A stretch of DNA of 6,329 nucleotides from CANNDT01 sp945876205 (GCA_947503365.1 CANNDT010000157.1:1-6329); one strand, 5' to 3'; counted from the first letter of the stretch, positions 1-5,636 are shown. Notes: a model not told the origin generated them from the sequence alone. Numbers and translations are program-made.

Positions 1-151
1 TTCTTAATATTTTGTTATGATAAAATAAATATTAGGGGGGTAAGGGGGGTAAGGGGGGTAAAAATTGAAATTGAATAAAAAACAAAAAATGAAAATCCTA
101 AAATATAAAGGACTTGAAACCATACCCCCTACCCCCCTACCCCCCTACCCC
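1..151. repeat. AT-rich segment with facing G-tract and C-tract arrays
   Basis: The segment is very AT-rich apart from two arrays, unlike the GC-rich remainder. An AT palindrome (TAATATTT at 5-12, AAATATTA at 27-34) directly precedes three runs of six G separated by TAA (35-58). After an A-rich spacer of 66 bases, positions 125-151 carry four C runs (5, 6, 6 and 4) separated by TA. Read on the minus strand the second array is four G runs with two-base loops, a textbook intramolecular G-quadruplex pattern. The two arrays are imperfect reverse complements, so the segment could also fold back as one long hairpin. No convincing gene lies here. It could be a foldback or miniature element, a structured regulatory region, or a contig-end or assembly artefact. 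The function is unknown. Confidence 0.7.
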
Positions 152-460
152 ACGGGAACCACCTTCAAACAATTCCGTAAAATTCGATTCGGGTTACGAC
201 AATCGTGTGCGATCGGTGAAATTGTCGCGTCCCCGACACCGGCCGGACCGCCGGATCGCGCCCCATCAGTCGCCACCCGCTCGGCTCGATGCCTACGTAA
301 TTGATTGTCGTACGCAATGATCTGACATTGATGTCTCATCCGGCACAGCTCATCTGAGCGAGATCGACGAAAAGTCCAATGTTTGCGGCAGGGGAGCCGG
401 CCCCCTGCTGGCCTTGAATTTGAACCCACCGCTTCACGACCTATTGAAGGGACCTTCACG
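152..460. other. Gene-free region upstream of the P-II gene
   Basis: No credible gene is seen here on either strand; the open frames are short and lack ribosome binding sites. Base composition returns to that of the chromosome from about 170-230. Visible structure includes a 10-bp inverted repeat (TACGACAATC at 195-204, GATTGTCGTA at 303-312). There is also a 7-bp hairpin (GCAGGGG at 388-394, CCCCTGC at 402-408, loop AGCCGGC). The hairpin is not followed by a T run, so it is not a clear terminator. The promoter of the P-II gene should lie in this stretch. Confidence 0.6.
409..424 (+). promoter_or_regulatory. Weak sigma-54-like promoter candidate for the P-II gene
   Basis: TGGCCTTGAATTTGAA has the GG of a -24 box and the TTG of a -12 box at the correct spacing for sigma-54. 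However, the -12 box reads TTGA instead of TTGC, and two other consensus positions are missed. Its distance to the start codon at 461 would give a leader of roughly 25 bases. Genes of the P-II family are often sigma-54 dependent, which is the only reason for naming it. No enhancer (NtrC-type) site is recognised. Confidence 0.2.
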
Positions 461-790
461 ATGAAACTGCTCAAGAGCATCGTCCGGCCGACCAAGGTCG
501 ACGATGTCAAGGAAGCGCTGGCGCGGATGAACATCGCCGGCATGACCGTGACCGAAGTGCGCGGGCACGGTAAACAGAAAGGCCATGCGGCGATCTATCG
601 CGGCAAGGAGTACAACGTCAGCCTCCTGCCGAAGATCGAGATTGAGGTGGTCGTCGAGGACGGCATGGCGGACGCGGCGATCAAGGCGATCGCGGCGGCG
701 GCGCACACCGGCGAGATCGGCGACGGCCGCGTCTTCGTGCTGCCGGTCGAGGCGAGCTATCGCATCCGCACGGGAGAGAAAGAGTCGTAA
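461..790 (+). CDS. glnB: P-II family nitrogen regulatory protein
   Basis: This 109-residue protein matches the usual length and sequence of GlnB/GlnK. These trimeric cytosolic sensors bind ATP/ADP and 2-oxoglutarate and control targets such as glutamine synthetase adenylylation and ammonium channels. Visible features are the opening MKLLKSIVRP, the T-loop with Gln39, Tyr46 and Tyr51 (the tyrosine uridylylated in enterobacteria), and Lys58. The B-loop TGEIGDGRVF spans 83-92, and the C-loop has Arg101 and Arg103 (RIRTGE). The T-loop reads YRGKEY, with Lys where the classical uridylylation pattern has Ala or Ser; Arg90 replaces the common Lys. The ATG at 461 is chosen because it starts the conserved N-terminus and has AAGGGA at 447-452, 8 bases upstream; a TTG 78 bases earlier adds unrelated residues. 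No amtB or glnA is adjacent, so GlnB and GlnK cannot be told apart. Confidence 0.95.
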   Translation: MKLLKSIVRPTKVDDVKEALARMNIAGMTVTEVRGHGKQKGHAAIYRGKEYNVSLLPKIEIEVVVEDGMADAAIKAIAAAAHTGEIGDGRVFVLPVEASYRIRTGEKES

Positions 791-843
791 CGCGAGCGGG
801 AGACAGCGGGAGCCGGTTGCCGTAGACTTCCGGGCGGGAATTC

Positions 844-1698
844 ATGATGTTGCGCCCGCGCGTGGCTCTCGTCGTGGTGTCCGCGCTCTGCCTGGCGGGC
901 GTCGCGATGCGAGCCCAGGAGGTCGCGGGCGACCCCGGCGGCCTGTTGAGCCGTGTCGGTGAGTATGTCGAGGCGTACTACTCGCAGGCGCAGAGCATTA
1001 TCGCCGTCGAGACCGTGACCATCCAGCAGGTCGGCCGCGACGGGGCCGGCGACGGCTTCGCGCGCCGATTCGTGTACAGCCTGCGCGTGGAGTGGCGCCC
1101 GGCTGGAGACGGCCCACCGGATGCGCAGCTGACGCGCGAGCTGGTCAGCGTCAACGGCCGGCCGCCGAGAGCGGGCGACGAGCCGCACTGTACGGCGCCG
1201 AGCGCGATCACGCCAGAGCCGCTGGCCATGTTCCTGCGCCAGCGCCAGGGCGAGTTCATCTTCGACCGCGCCGAACGTAGCCAGGTCGATCGCCGGGCGG
1301 CGACGAGGCTCGACTATCGCCTCCGGCGCCCCGAGGCCGACGTGGTGTCCTGGGACAGGGAATGCGTCAGCATGAACTTCCCGGGCCGGCTGCGCGGGCG
1401 CGTCTGGCTCGACGAGCGGAGCGGTGAGGTGCTGCGCATCGACGAGGGGACCATCGGACCGGTCGACATGATCACACCGCGTCAGCAGCAGCGCCGCGGC
1501 ACCGAGTCCGTCCTCGTCTTCGAACGGTCCAACGTGTCGATCCGCTACAAGCCGGTCACCTTCCGCGAACCGGACGAGACGCTCCTCCTCCCGGCCTCGA
1601 TCGACTCGCTGACGATGGCGCGCAACGGCGGGACGCGCCGGACGCAGACGTACTCGGGGTATCGACGGTTCGTGACGGGGGGGAGACTGGTTCAGTAG
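844..1698 (+). CDS. Secreted protein of unknown function
   Basis: I do not recognise a named domain in this 284-residue protein. Residues 1-24 form a typical signal peptide (basic RPR, hydrophobic VALVVVSALCLAGVA, likely cleavage near AMRA/QE), so the mature protein should be periplasmic, exported or on the surface. No lipobox is seen. The mature part is hydrophilic, mostly beta-prone, and contains two Cys (116, 174) that could form a disulfide. The strand-like passage GRVWLDERSGEVLRIDEG (about 185-202) resembles LolA-like or beta-sheet secreted proteins I associate with Acidobacteriota; this is a weak impression. Two ATGs lie in tandem at 844 and 847 with a poor GGGCGGGA upstream, so the start is uncertain by one codon. 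It follows the P-II gene by 53 bp, but no functional link is apparent. Its stop codon TAG overlaps a palindromic repeat. Confidence 0.85.
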   Translation: MMLRPRVALVVVSALCLAGVAMRAQEVAGDPGGLLSRVGEYVEAYYSQAQSIIAVETVTIQQVGRDGAGDGFARRFVYSLRVEWRPAGDGPPDAQLTRELVSVNGRPPRAGDEPHCTAPSAITPEPLAMFLRQRQGEFIFDRAERSQVDRRAATRLDYRLRRPEADVVSWDRECVSMNFPGRLRGRVWLDERSGEVLRIDEGTIGPVDMITPRQQQRRGTESVLVFERSNVSIRYKPVTFREPDETLLLPASIDSLTMARNGGTRRTQTYSGYRRFVTGGRLVQ

Positions 1699-1725
1699 GC
1701 GGACCTGACAAGGACCGCCCTACGT
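1696..1725 (+). repeat. Stop-codon palindrome, copy 1
   Basis: The sequence is TAG/GCGGACC at the stop, then TGACAA, then GGACCGCC and CTACGT. The arms at 1698-1705 and 1712-1719 pair with one mismatch (GGACC here, GGTCC in the other two copies). The stop codon of the upstream secreted-protein gene (1696-1698) is the first part of the repeat. It may act as a hairpin that ends or protects the transcript. There is no following T run, so it is not a canonical rho-independent terminator. Confidence 0.85.
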
Positions 1726-1730
1726 AGGGT

Positions 1731-1763
1731 GTGAGAGTTCGGCTGTCGTGAGAGTTCGGCTGT
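1731..1763. repeat. 17-bp tandem direct repeat, two units
   Basis: GTGAGAGTTCGGCTGT occurs at 1731-1746 and again at 1748-1763, identical over 16 bases with one base between them. The pair fills almost the whole space between two oppositely oriented palindromes. There are only two units and no cas gene, so this is not a CRISPR. No function is known. Confidence 0.9.
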
Positions 1764-1790
1764 AGGGCGGACCTTGTCAGGTCCGCCTTA
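1763..1790 (-). repeat. Stop-codon palindrome, copy 2
   Basis: On the minus strand the TAA stop of the glutathione peroxidase-like gene (1788-1790) is followed at once by GGCGGACC, then TGACAA, then GGTCCGCC and CCTA. The arms pair perfectly over 8 bp (9 bp counting the inner T-A). It is inverted relative to copy 1, as expected if each belongs to its own upstream gene. Together the two copies bound the convergent intergenic space and may serve as a two-way transcript end. Confidence 0.85.
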
Positions 1791-2354
1791 TTGGGCGAGC
1801 GCTTTGGTGATCGCCGAGCGCAGCTGCGGCGACGTCGGTTCGACATCGCTCGGATAGAACGCGATCACGCGCCCGTCCTTGCCGACCAGGTACTTCGCAA
1901 AATTCCATTGCGGGAGCTTTCCCGTGCCGCCCAGCAGCCGGTAGACCGGCGACTGATCGGCGCCGGCGCGGGTCACCACCTTGGCGAACATCGGAAACGT
2001 CACGTCGTAGGTGAGGCGGCAGAACTGCGCGATCTCTTCTCCCGTGCCCGGCTCCTGTTCGCCGAAGTCGTTGCTGGGGAAGCCGAGTACCGAGAAGCTC
2101 TTGTCCTTCAGTTCACGGTGCAGCGCTTCCAGCCCCTTGTACTGCGGCGTATACCCGCAGAAGCTGGCGACGTTGACGACCAGCGTGACCTTGCCCTTGA
2201 AGTCGCCAAGGTCCGCCGGCTTGCCGGTCAGCGTCGTCGTCTTGAGATCGTAGAGGGTGGGCATGGTTCGCGGTGCCTGCGCCGCAACAGATGCGGAGAA
2301 CAGCGCCACGGTCGCCGTGACCAGTAGCGCGGCGGGAAGAAGGGTGCGCGTCAT
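1788..2354 (-). CDS. Secreted glutathione peroxidase-family protein
   Basis: This 188-residue thiol peroxidase is of the glutathione peroxidase family. It reduces hydroperoxides; bacterial Cys forms of this type generally use thioredoxin-like donors. Residues 1-26 are a signal peptide (hydrophobic LLPAALLVTATVALFSASVAA, then QAP), so it should act outside the cytoplasm. The family motifs are NVASFCGYTPQY, with peroxidatic Cys66; FPSNDFGEQEPG, with Gln100; and QWNFAKYLV, with Trp150 and Asn151. These give the Cys-Gln-Trp-Asn tetrad. Cys112 (QFC) lies 46 residues after Cys66, at the place of the resolving Cys in thioredoxin-dependent members. The Cys common in the FPCNQF motif is Ser94 here. 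The start at 2354 is supported by AGAGGT 8 bases upstream (2363-2368). It lies 73 bp downstream of the ABC-F gene on the same strand and may be read from it, though a palindrome intervenes. Confidence 0.93.
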   Translation of the reverse strand: MTRTLLPAALLVTATVALFSASVAAQAPRTMPTLYDLKTTTLTGKPADLGDFKGKVTLVVNVASFCGYTPQYKGLEALHRELKDKSFSVLGFPSNDFGEQEPGTGEEIAQFCRLTYDVTFPMFAKVVTRAGADQSPVYRLLGGTGKLPQWNFAKYLVGKDGRVIAFYPSDVEPTSPQLRSAITKALAQ

Positions 2355-2400
2355 AGCTGAATACCTCTGACGCAGAAGACTACACGAAAGCCGTTGTCGA

Positions 2401-2430
2401 ACGTAGGGCGGACCTTGTCAGGTCCGCCTA
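2401..2430 (-). repeat. Stop-codon palindrome, copy 3
   Basis: On the minus strand the TAG stop of the ABC-F gene (2428-2430) runs straight into the palindrome: arms GGCGGACC and GGTCCGCC, loop TGACAA, then CCTACGT. It is identical to copy 2 through the stem and loop and to copy 1 in its outer CTACGT. As in copy 1, the G of the stop codon is the first base of the stem. It sits between two genes read in the same direction, where it could weaken read-through into the peroxidase gene. Confidence 0.85.
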
Positions 2431-4026
2431 GCGGACCGACGCCTCGTACTCCTCGTAGGCGCCCTTGAAGTCGTGGATCGTTGTTCCGTCGAAGTGCCAG
2501 ACGCGCGTGCCGACCTCCTCGATCAGGTCCTGGTCGTGGGTGACCAGGAGCACCGTGCCCTCGAATTTCTGCAGCGCGATGTTCAGCGCGTTGATCGATT
2601 CGAGGTCGAGGTGGTTGGTCGGTTCGTCGAGCACCAGCACGTTGGGCTTCTGCAGCATGATCCGGCAGAACAGGAGCCGGGCAGTTTCGCCACCCGACAG
2701 CGCTTCGGTCGGCTTCAGCCCCTCTTCGCCGCTGAACAGCATCTGGCCGAGCAGCCCGTGGATGTCCTGGCGCGCGGCGTCGGGGTCGAACTGGTGGAGC
2801 CATTCGACCGCGGTCATCCCCTTGCGGATCACCCCGGTATGGTCCTGGGCGAAATAGCCGATCGACGCTTCGTGCCCCCAGCGCACTGAGCCCGAGTCGA
2901 CGTCGCCCGGCGACGGGTCGAGGTTCGGCGCATCCGCGAGGATCGCCTTGAGCATGGTGGTCTTGCCGACGCCGTTGCGGCCGACCAGGACGATCTTGTC
3001 GCCACGGTTGATGATGGCGCTGAAGCCCTCGATCACCTGCAGCGGACCGAAGGCCTTGCTGATCCCTTTGATCTCCATCGGCACCTTGCCCGACGGCCGG
3101 TTGATCTGGAAGCGGATGTACGGGCGCTGAATGTTCGAGCGCGCCAGCGCGGTCGTTTCCAGCCGCTCGACCTCCTTGCGCCGCGAGGTCGTCTGGCTGG
3201 CGCGCGTGCCGGCGCCGAAGCGGGCGATGAAGTCCTGCAGCTGCTCGATCTTCTTCTCGCGCTGCGCGTTCTCCGACTCGATCCGCGAGCGGATCTGCGT
3301 CTTGGCCATCACCATGTCGTCGTAACCACCGGTGTAGGTGATGATCGTCTGGTAGTCGATGTCGGCGGTATGCGTCGTCACCGCGTTGAGAAAGTGGCGA
3401 TCGTGCGAGATGACGATCAGCGACCCGTCGTAGCGCGTCAGGAAGTCGACCAGCCAGTGGATCGAGTCGAGGTCGAGGTGGTTGGTCGGTTCGTCGAGGA
3501 GCAGTGCCTGCGGATGACCGAACAGCGCCTGGGCGAGCAGCACACGGACTTTCTGGCCTCCCTGCAGTTCCGCCATCGTCCGGTCGTGCAGCTCGTTCGG
3601 GATGTCGAGCCCCTGGAGCAGGATCGCCGCGTCGCTTTCGGCGGTGTAGCCGTCTTCCTCGCCGACGATGCCTTCGAGCTCGCCGAGGCGCATGCCGTCC
3701 TCGTCGGTCATGTCCGCCTTGGCATACAGGCGGTCGCGCTCCTCGAGCGTGCTCCAGAGCCGCTGGTTGCCCATGACGACGGTGTCGACGACCCGGAAGG
3801 CGTCGAAGGCGTACTGGTCCTGCTTGAGGACCCCTACCTTCTTCGGTCTGGCGACATTCCCCTTCTGCGCGGGAATCTCACCGGTGAGCAGCTTCATGAA
3901 TGTCGATTTGCCGGCGCCGTTGGGCCCGGTCAGGCCGTAGCGCCGCCCGGCGACAAAGGTGGTGGTGACGTCCTCGAAGAGCACCTTCGAGCCGTACCGC
4001 ATCGAGACATTACTGACTGAGATCAT
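2428..4026 (-). CDS. ybiT: ABC-F family ATPase, YbiT type
   Basis: This 532-residue soluble protein has two ABC ATPase domains and no membrane part, the layout of ABC-F translation factors, which bind the ribosomal E site and adjust stalled or initiating ribosomes. Its length and collinear sequence match E. coli YbiT (about 530 residues), starting MISVSNVSMRYGSK. Domain 1 has Walker A GPNGAGKS (34-41), Walker B LLLDEP (175-180, Glu179) and switch His208. Its signature reads LQGGQ (154-158) instead of LSGGQ. A charged, helical linker spans about 243-300. Domain 2 has Walker A GRNGVGKT (349-356), signature LSGGE (443-447), Walker B VLVLDEP (463-469, Glu468) and His497. The start is fixed by the conserved N-terminus, although no clear ribosome binding site precedes it. 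It lies 100 bp downstream of tRNA-Leu on the same strand. An antibiotic-protection role is not indicated. Confidence 0.95.
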   Translation of the reverse strand: MISVSNVSMRYGSKVLFEDVTTTFVAGRRYGLTGPNGAGKSTFMKLLTGEIPAQKGNVARPKKVGVLKQDQYAFDAFRVVDTVVMGNQRLWSTLEERDRLYAKADMTDEDGMRLGELEGIVGEEDGYTAESDAAILLQGLDIPNELHDRTMAELQGGQKVRVLLAQALFGHPQALLLDEPTNHLDLDSIHWLVDFLTRYDGSLIVISHDRHFLNAVTTHTADIDYQTIITYTGGYDDMVMAKTQIRSRIESENAQREKKIEQLQDFIARFGAGTRASQTTSRRKEVERLETTALARSNIQRPYIRFQINRPSGKVPMEIKGISKAFGPLQVIEGFSAIINRGDKIVLVGRNGVGKTTMLKAILADAPNLDPSPGDVDSGSVRWGHEASIGYFAQDHTGVIRKGMTAVEWLHQFDPDAARQDIHGLLGQMLFSGEEGLKPTEALSGGETARLLFCRIMLQKPNVLVLDEPTNHLDLESINALNIALQKFEGTVLLVTHDQDLIEEVGTRVWHFDGTTIHDFKGAYEEYEASVR

Positions 4027-4043
4027 GATCGTCTAGCGGGCTT

Positions 4044-4132
4044 GCCCTTCGACTCGCTACGCTCGCTCAGGGCACCATCCGACTTGGCTTGCCATGAGCG
4101 AAGGCCGCGAGAGCGGCGAAGTCGAATGGTGC
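4044..4132. repeat. REP-like composite inverted repeat after tRNA-Leu
   Basis: The stretch holds two hairpin-like units. The first runs 4044-4073, closed by GCCCT/AGGGC around TCGACTCGCTACGCTCGCTC. The second runs 4093-4129, closed by CCAT/ATGG, with an inner stem GCCGC/GCGGC and a GAGA tetraloop (4104-4117). In addition GCACCATCCGACTT (4072-4085) is the reverse complement of AAGTCGAATGGTGC (4119-4132) with one mismatch. The latter arm includes the acceptor end of tRNA-Leu. TCGACTTCGC/TCGCTCAGGG-type strings recur between genes in many GC-rich genomes, by recollection. It may act as the end of the tRNA transcript or lie in the leader of the ABC-F mRNA. Confidence 0.7.
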
Positions 4133-4213
4133 GGAAGAAAGGACTCGAACCTTCACTCCCTTGCGGGAACCAGCTCCTGAGGCTGGCGCGTCTGCCAATT
4201 CCGCCACTTCCGC
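4127..4213 (-). tRNA. tRNA-Leu (anticodon CAG)
   Basis: Read on the minus strand, the acceptor GCGGAAG pairs with CTTCCGC, followed by discriminator A and an encoded CCA. The anticodon arm is CCAGC, loop CTCAGGA, GCTGG, giving anticodon CAG, which reads CUG. A long variable arm (TTCCCGCAAGGGAG) marks a class II tRNA, and the T arm is AAGGTTCGAGTCCTT. The CUG codon is abundant in this GC-rich genome. Its CCA end forms part of a downstream inverted repeat. Confidence 0.97.
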
Positions 4214-4230
4214 GTGGGTTGGAACATAGG

Positions 4231-4239
4231 ATTATAGCA
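4231..4239 (-). promoter_or_regulatory. Extended -10 promoter of tRNA-Leu
   Basis: On the minus strand TGCTATAAT is a perfect extended -10 box. It lies 17 bases upstream of the mature 5' end of tRNA-Leu (4213), so the start would fall near 4224 with a leader of about 11 bases. No good -35 box is seen at 16-18 bp spacing. It ends only two bases before the symporter start codon on the other strand. Confidence 0.65.
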
Positions 4240-4241
4240 CC

Positions 4242-5615
4242 ATGTCGAAGCTCCCCCGTGCCACTCCCGGCGCCGCCCTTGGTCTACTGGCGGTCACGGC
4301 CCTCCTCGCCGTCCTCGATTTCTACGACGTCGTCGCTGTGCCCGCCGGCATGCTGATGGTCTCGCGCTGGAGCGCCATCGCCGTTCTGACGGCCTACGCG
4401 GTGCGCAAGCGGTCGCTCACGACCTGGATCCTGGTGGCGATGGTGATCGGCGCCGAGGTGGGGCACGACTTTCCCGAGGTCGGCAACGGCGTCCGCGTCC
4501 TGAGCCAGTTGTTCCTGCGCCTGATTCGCACGATCGTCGCCCCGCTCATCTTCGCGACGCTGGTGGTCGGCATCGCCGGCCACTCGAACCTGCGGCAGGT
4601 CGGACGCATGGGCGTCAAGGCGCTCGTCTACTTCGAGGTGGTGACGACGCTGGCGCTCTTCATCGGCTGGGGCGCGATCACCCTGACCCGCCCGGGCGTC
4701 GGCATTAACCTGCCGAACCCGACCGGCGAGCAGATTCAGGCGGCAGCGCCCCGCACCTGGCAGGAGACGGTGCTCCACATCGTCCCCGAGAACATCGCCA
4801 AGGCGGTCGTCGACAACGAGGTGCTGCAGGTCGTCGTGTTCAGCGTGCTGTTTGCCATCGCGCTGGCGATGCTGCCCGAGGTCAATCGGCGGCCGCTGCT
4901 CGCCTTTACCGAGAGCCTGTCCGAGACGATGTTCAAGTTCACGAAGATCGTCATGCTGTTTGCCCCGGTCGGCGTCGGCGCGGCCATCTGCTACACGGTG
5001 TCGCACATGGGCATCGGCATCCTTGTCAACCTGTTCATGCTGCTGGCGACGTTCTACCTGGCGCTGCTCGTGTTCATTCTGTGCGTGCTGCTGCCGGTGG
5101 CGCTCATCGCGCGGGTACCGATCCGGCGGTTCGCCCAGGCCGTGGCGGCGCCATGCTCGATCGCCTTCGCGACCACCAGCTCGGAGGCGGCGCTGCCACG
5201 GGCGATGGAGGAGATGGAGAAGCTCGGGGTGCCGCGCCAGATCGTGGCGTTCGTGATGCCGACCGGCTACAGCTTCAATCTCGATGGCACGACGCTCTAC
5301 CTGTCGCTGGCGTCGATCTTCGTGGCGCAGGCCGCGGGCATCGAGATGACGGTGACGCAGCAGTTCGTGATGCTGGTGACGCTGATGCTGACGAGCAAAG
5401 GGGTGGCGGGCGTGCCGCGCGGGTCGATCGTCATCCTGCTCGGGACGGTGGCGAGCTTCAACCTGCCGGTCGAGCCGGTGTTCATCCTGCTCGGCATTGA
5501 CGAGCTGATGGACATGGCGCGCACGACCACCAACGTCCTCGGCAACAGTCTCGCGACGGTGGTGATTGCGCGCTGGGAAGGGGAGTTCGACGACGCGGCG
5601 GCAGGCGGTGTATGA
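4242..5615 (+). CDS. Dicarboxylate/glutamate:cation symporter (SDF family)
   Basis: This 457-residue inner-membrane protein belongs to the DAACS/SDF family (GltP, DctA, archaeal GltPh), which import acidic amino acids or C4-dicarboxylates with H+ or Na+. It closely resembles E. coli GltP in its core. The re-entrant loop HP1 has TTSSEAALPR (311-320). TM7 has PTGYSFNLDGTTLY with Asn346, Asp348 and Thr350. HP2 has TSKGVAGVPRGS (384-395). TM8 has Asp420, Asp424, Arg427, Thr428 and Asn431, with exactly the spacing of the GltPh substrate and ion residues. Arg427 favours an acidic substrate. The family core begins near residue 59 (LTTWILVAMVIG). The first ~58 residues are extra and contain two hydrophobic stretches (about 10-25 and 33-53). 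The ATG at 4242 has a weak AGGA at 4228-4231; Met37 or Met39 are alternative starts. It is flanked by tRNA genes on both sides. Confidence 0.95.
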   Translation: MSKLPRATPGAALGLLAVTALLAVLDFYDVVAVPAGMLMVSRWSAIAVLTAYAVRKRSLTTWILVAMVIGAEVGHDFPEVGNGVRVLSQLFLRLIRTIVAPLIFATLVVGIAGHSNLRQVGRMGVKALVYFEVVTTLALFIGWGAITLTRPGVGINLPNPTGEQIQAAAPRTWQETVLHIVPENIAKAVVDNEVLQVVVFSVLFAIALAMLPEVNRRPLLAFTESLSETMFKFTKIVMLFAPVGVGAAICYTVSHMGIGILVNLFMLLATFYLALLVFILCVLLPVALIARVPIRRFAQAVAAPCSIAFATTSSEAALPRAMEEMEKLGVPRQIVAFVMPTGYSFNLDGTTLYLSLASIFVAQAAGIEMTVTQQFVMLVTLMLTSKGVAGVPRGSIVILLGTVASFNLPVEPVFILLGIDELMDMARTTTNVLGNSLATVVIARWEGEFDDAAAGGV

Positions 5616-5616
5616 T
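5611..5616 (+). promoter_or_regulatory. Candidate -10 box for tRNA-Lys
   Basis: TATGAT matches TATAAT at five of six positions and overlaps the symporter stop codon TGA (5613-5615). Its distance to the mature tRNA-Lys 5' end at 5637 would give a leader of about 13 bases. No clear -35 box is seen, so the tRNA may instead be read from the symporter transcript. Confidence 0.35.
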
Positions 5617-5636
5617 GACGGACTGTTCCAGAGGGA

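Noticed and set aside
65..320. Small + strand open frames through the AT-rich and C-tract region
   Set aside because: They translate the low-complexity arrays into Pro/Tyr/Thr strings and have no start signal or coding character.
388..408. Rho-independent terminator before the P-II gene
   Set aside because: The 7-bp GC stem is present, but no T run follows and no upstream gene is seen.
383..460. N-terminal extension of the P-II protein from a TTG codon
   Set aside because: The added residues are not part of the family; the ATG at 461 has a good ribosome binding site and the conserved N-terminus.
1731..1763. Possible CRISPR-like repeat
   Set aside because: Only two units with one base between them, no spacers and no cas genes.
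1791..2327. 178-residue open frame on the + strand
   Set aside because: It lies fully opposite the glutathione peroxidase-like gene, whose motifs prove the minus strand frame.
3370..4020. 216-residue open frame on the + strand
   Set aside because: It is the antisense of the ABC-F gene in a GC-rich region; its charged, Val/Glu-rich sequence mirrors the real codons and shows no domain.
4072..4213. Integration (att) site at tRNA-Leu
   Set aside because: The repeated tRNA end is inverted and only 14 bp, with no integrase gene or island nearby; a REP-like repeat explains it better.
4284..5006. 240-residue open frame on the - strand
   Set aside because: It is the antisense shadow of the symporter, rich in Asp, Arg and His, without a ribosome binding site.
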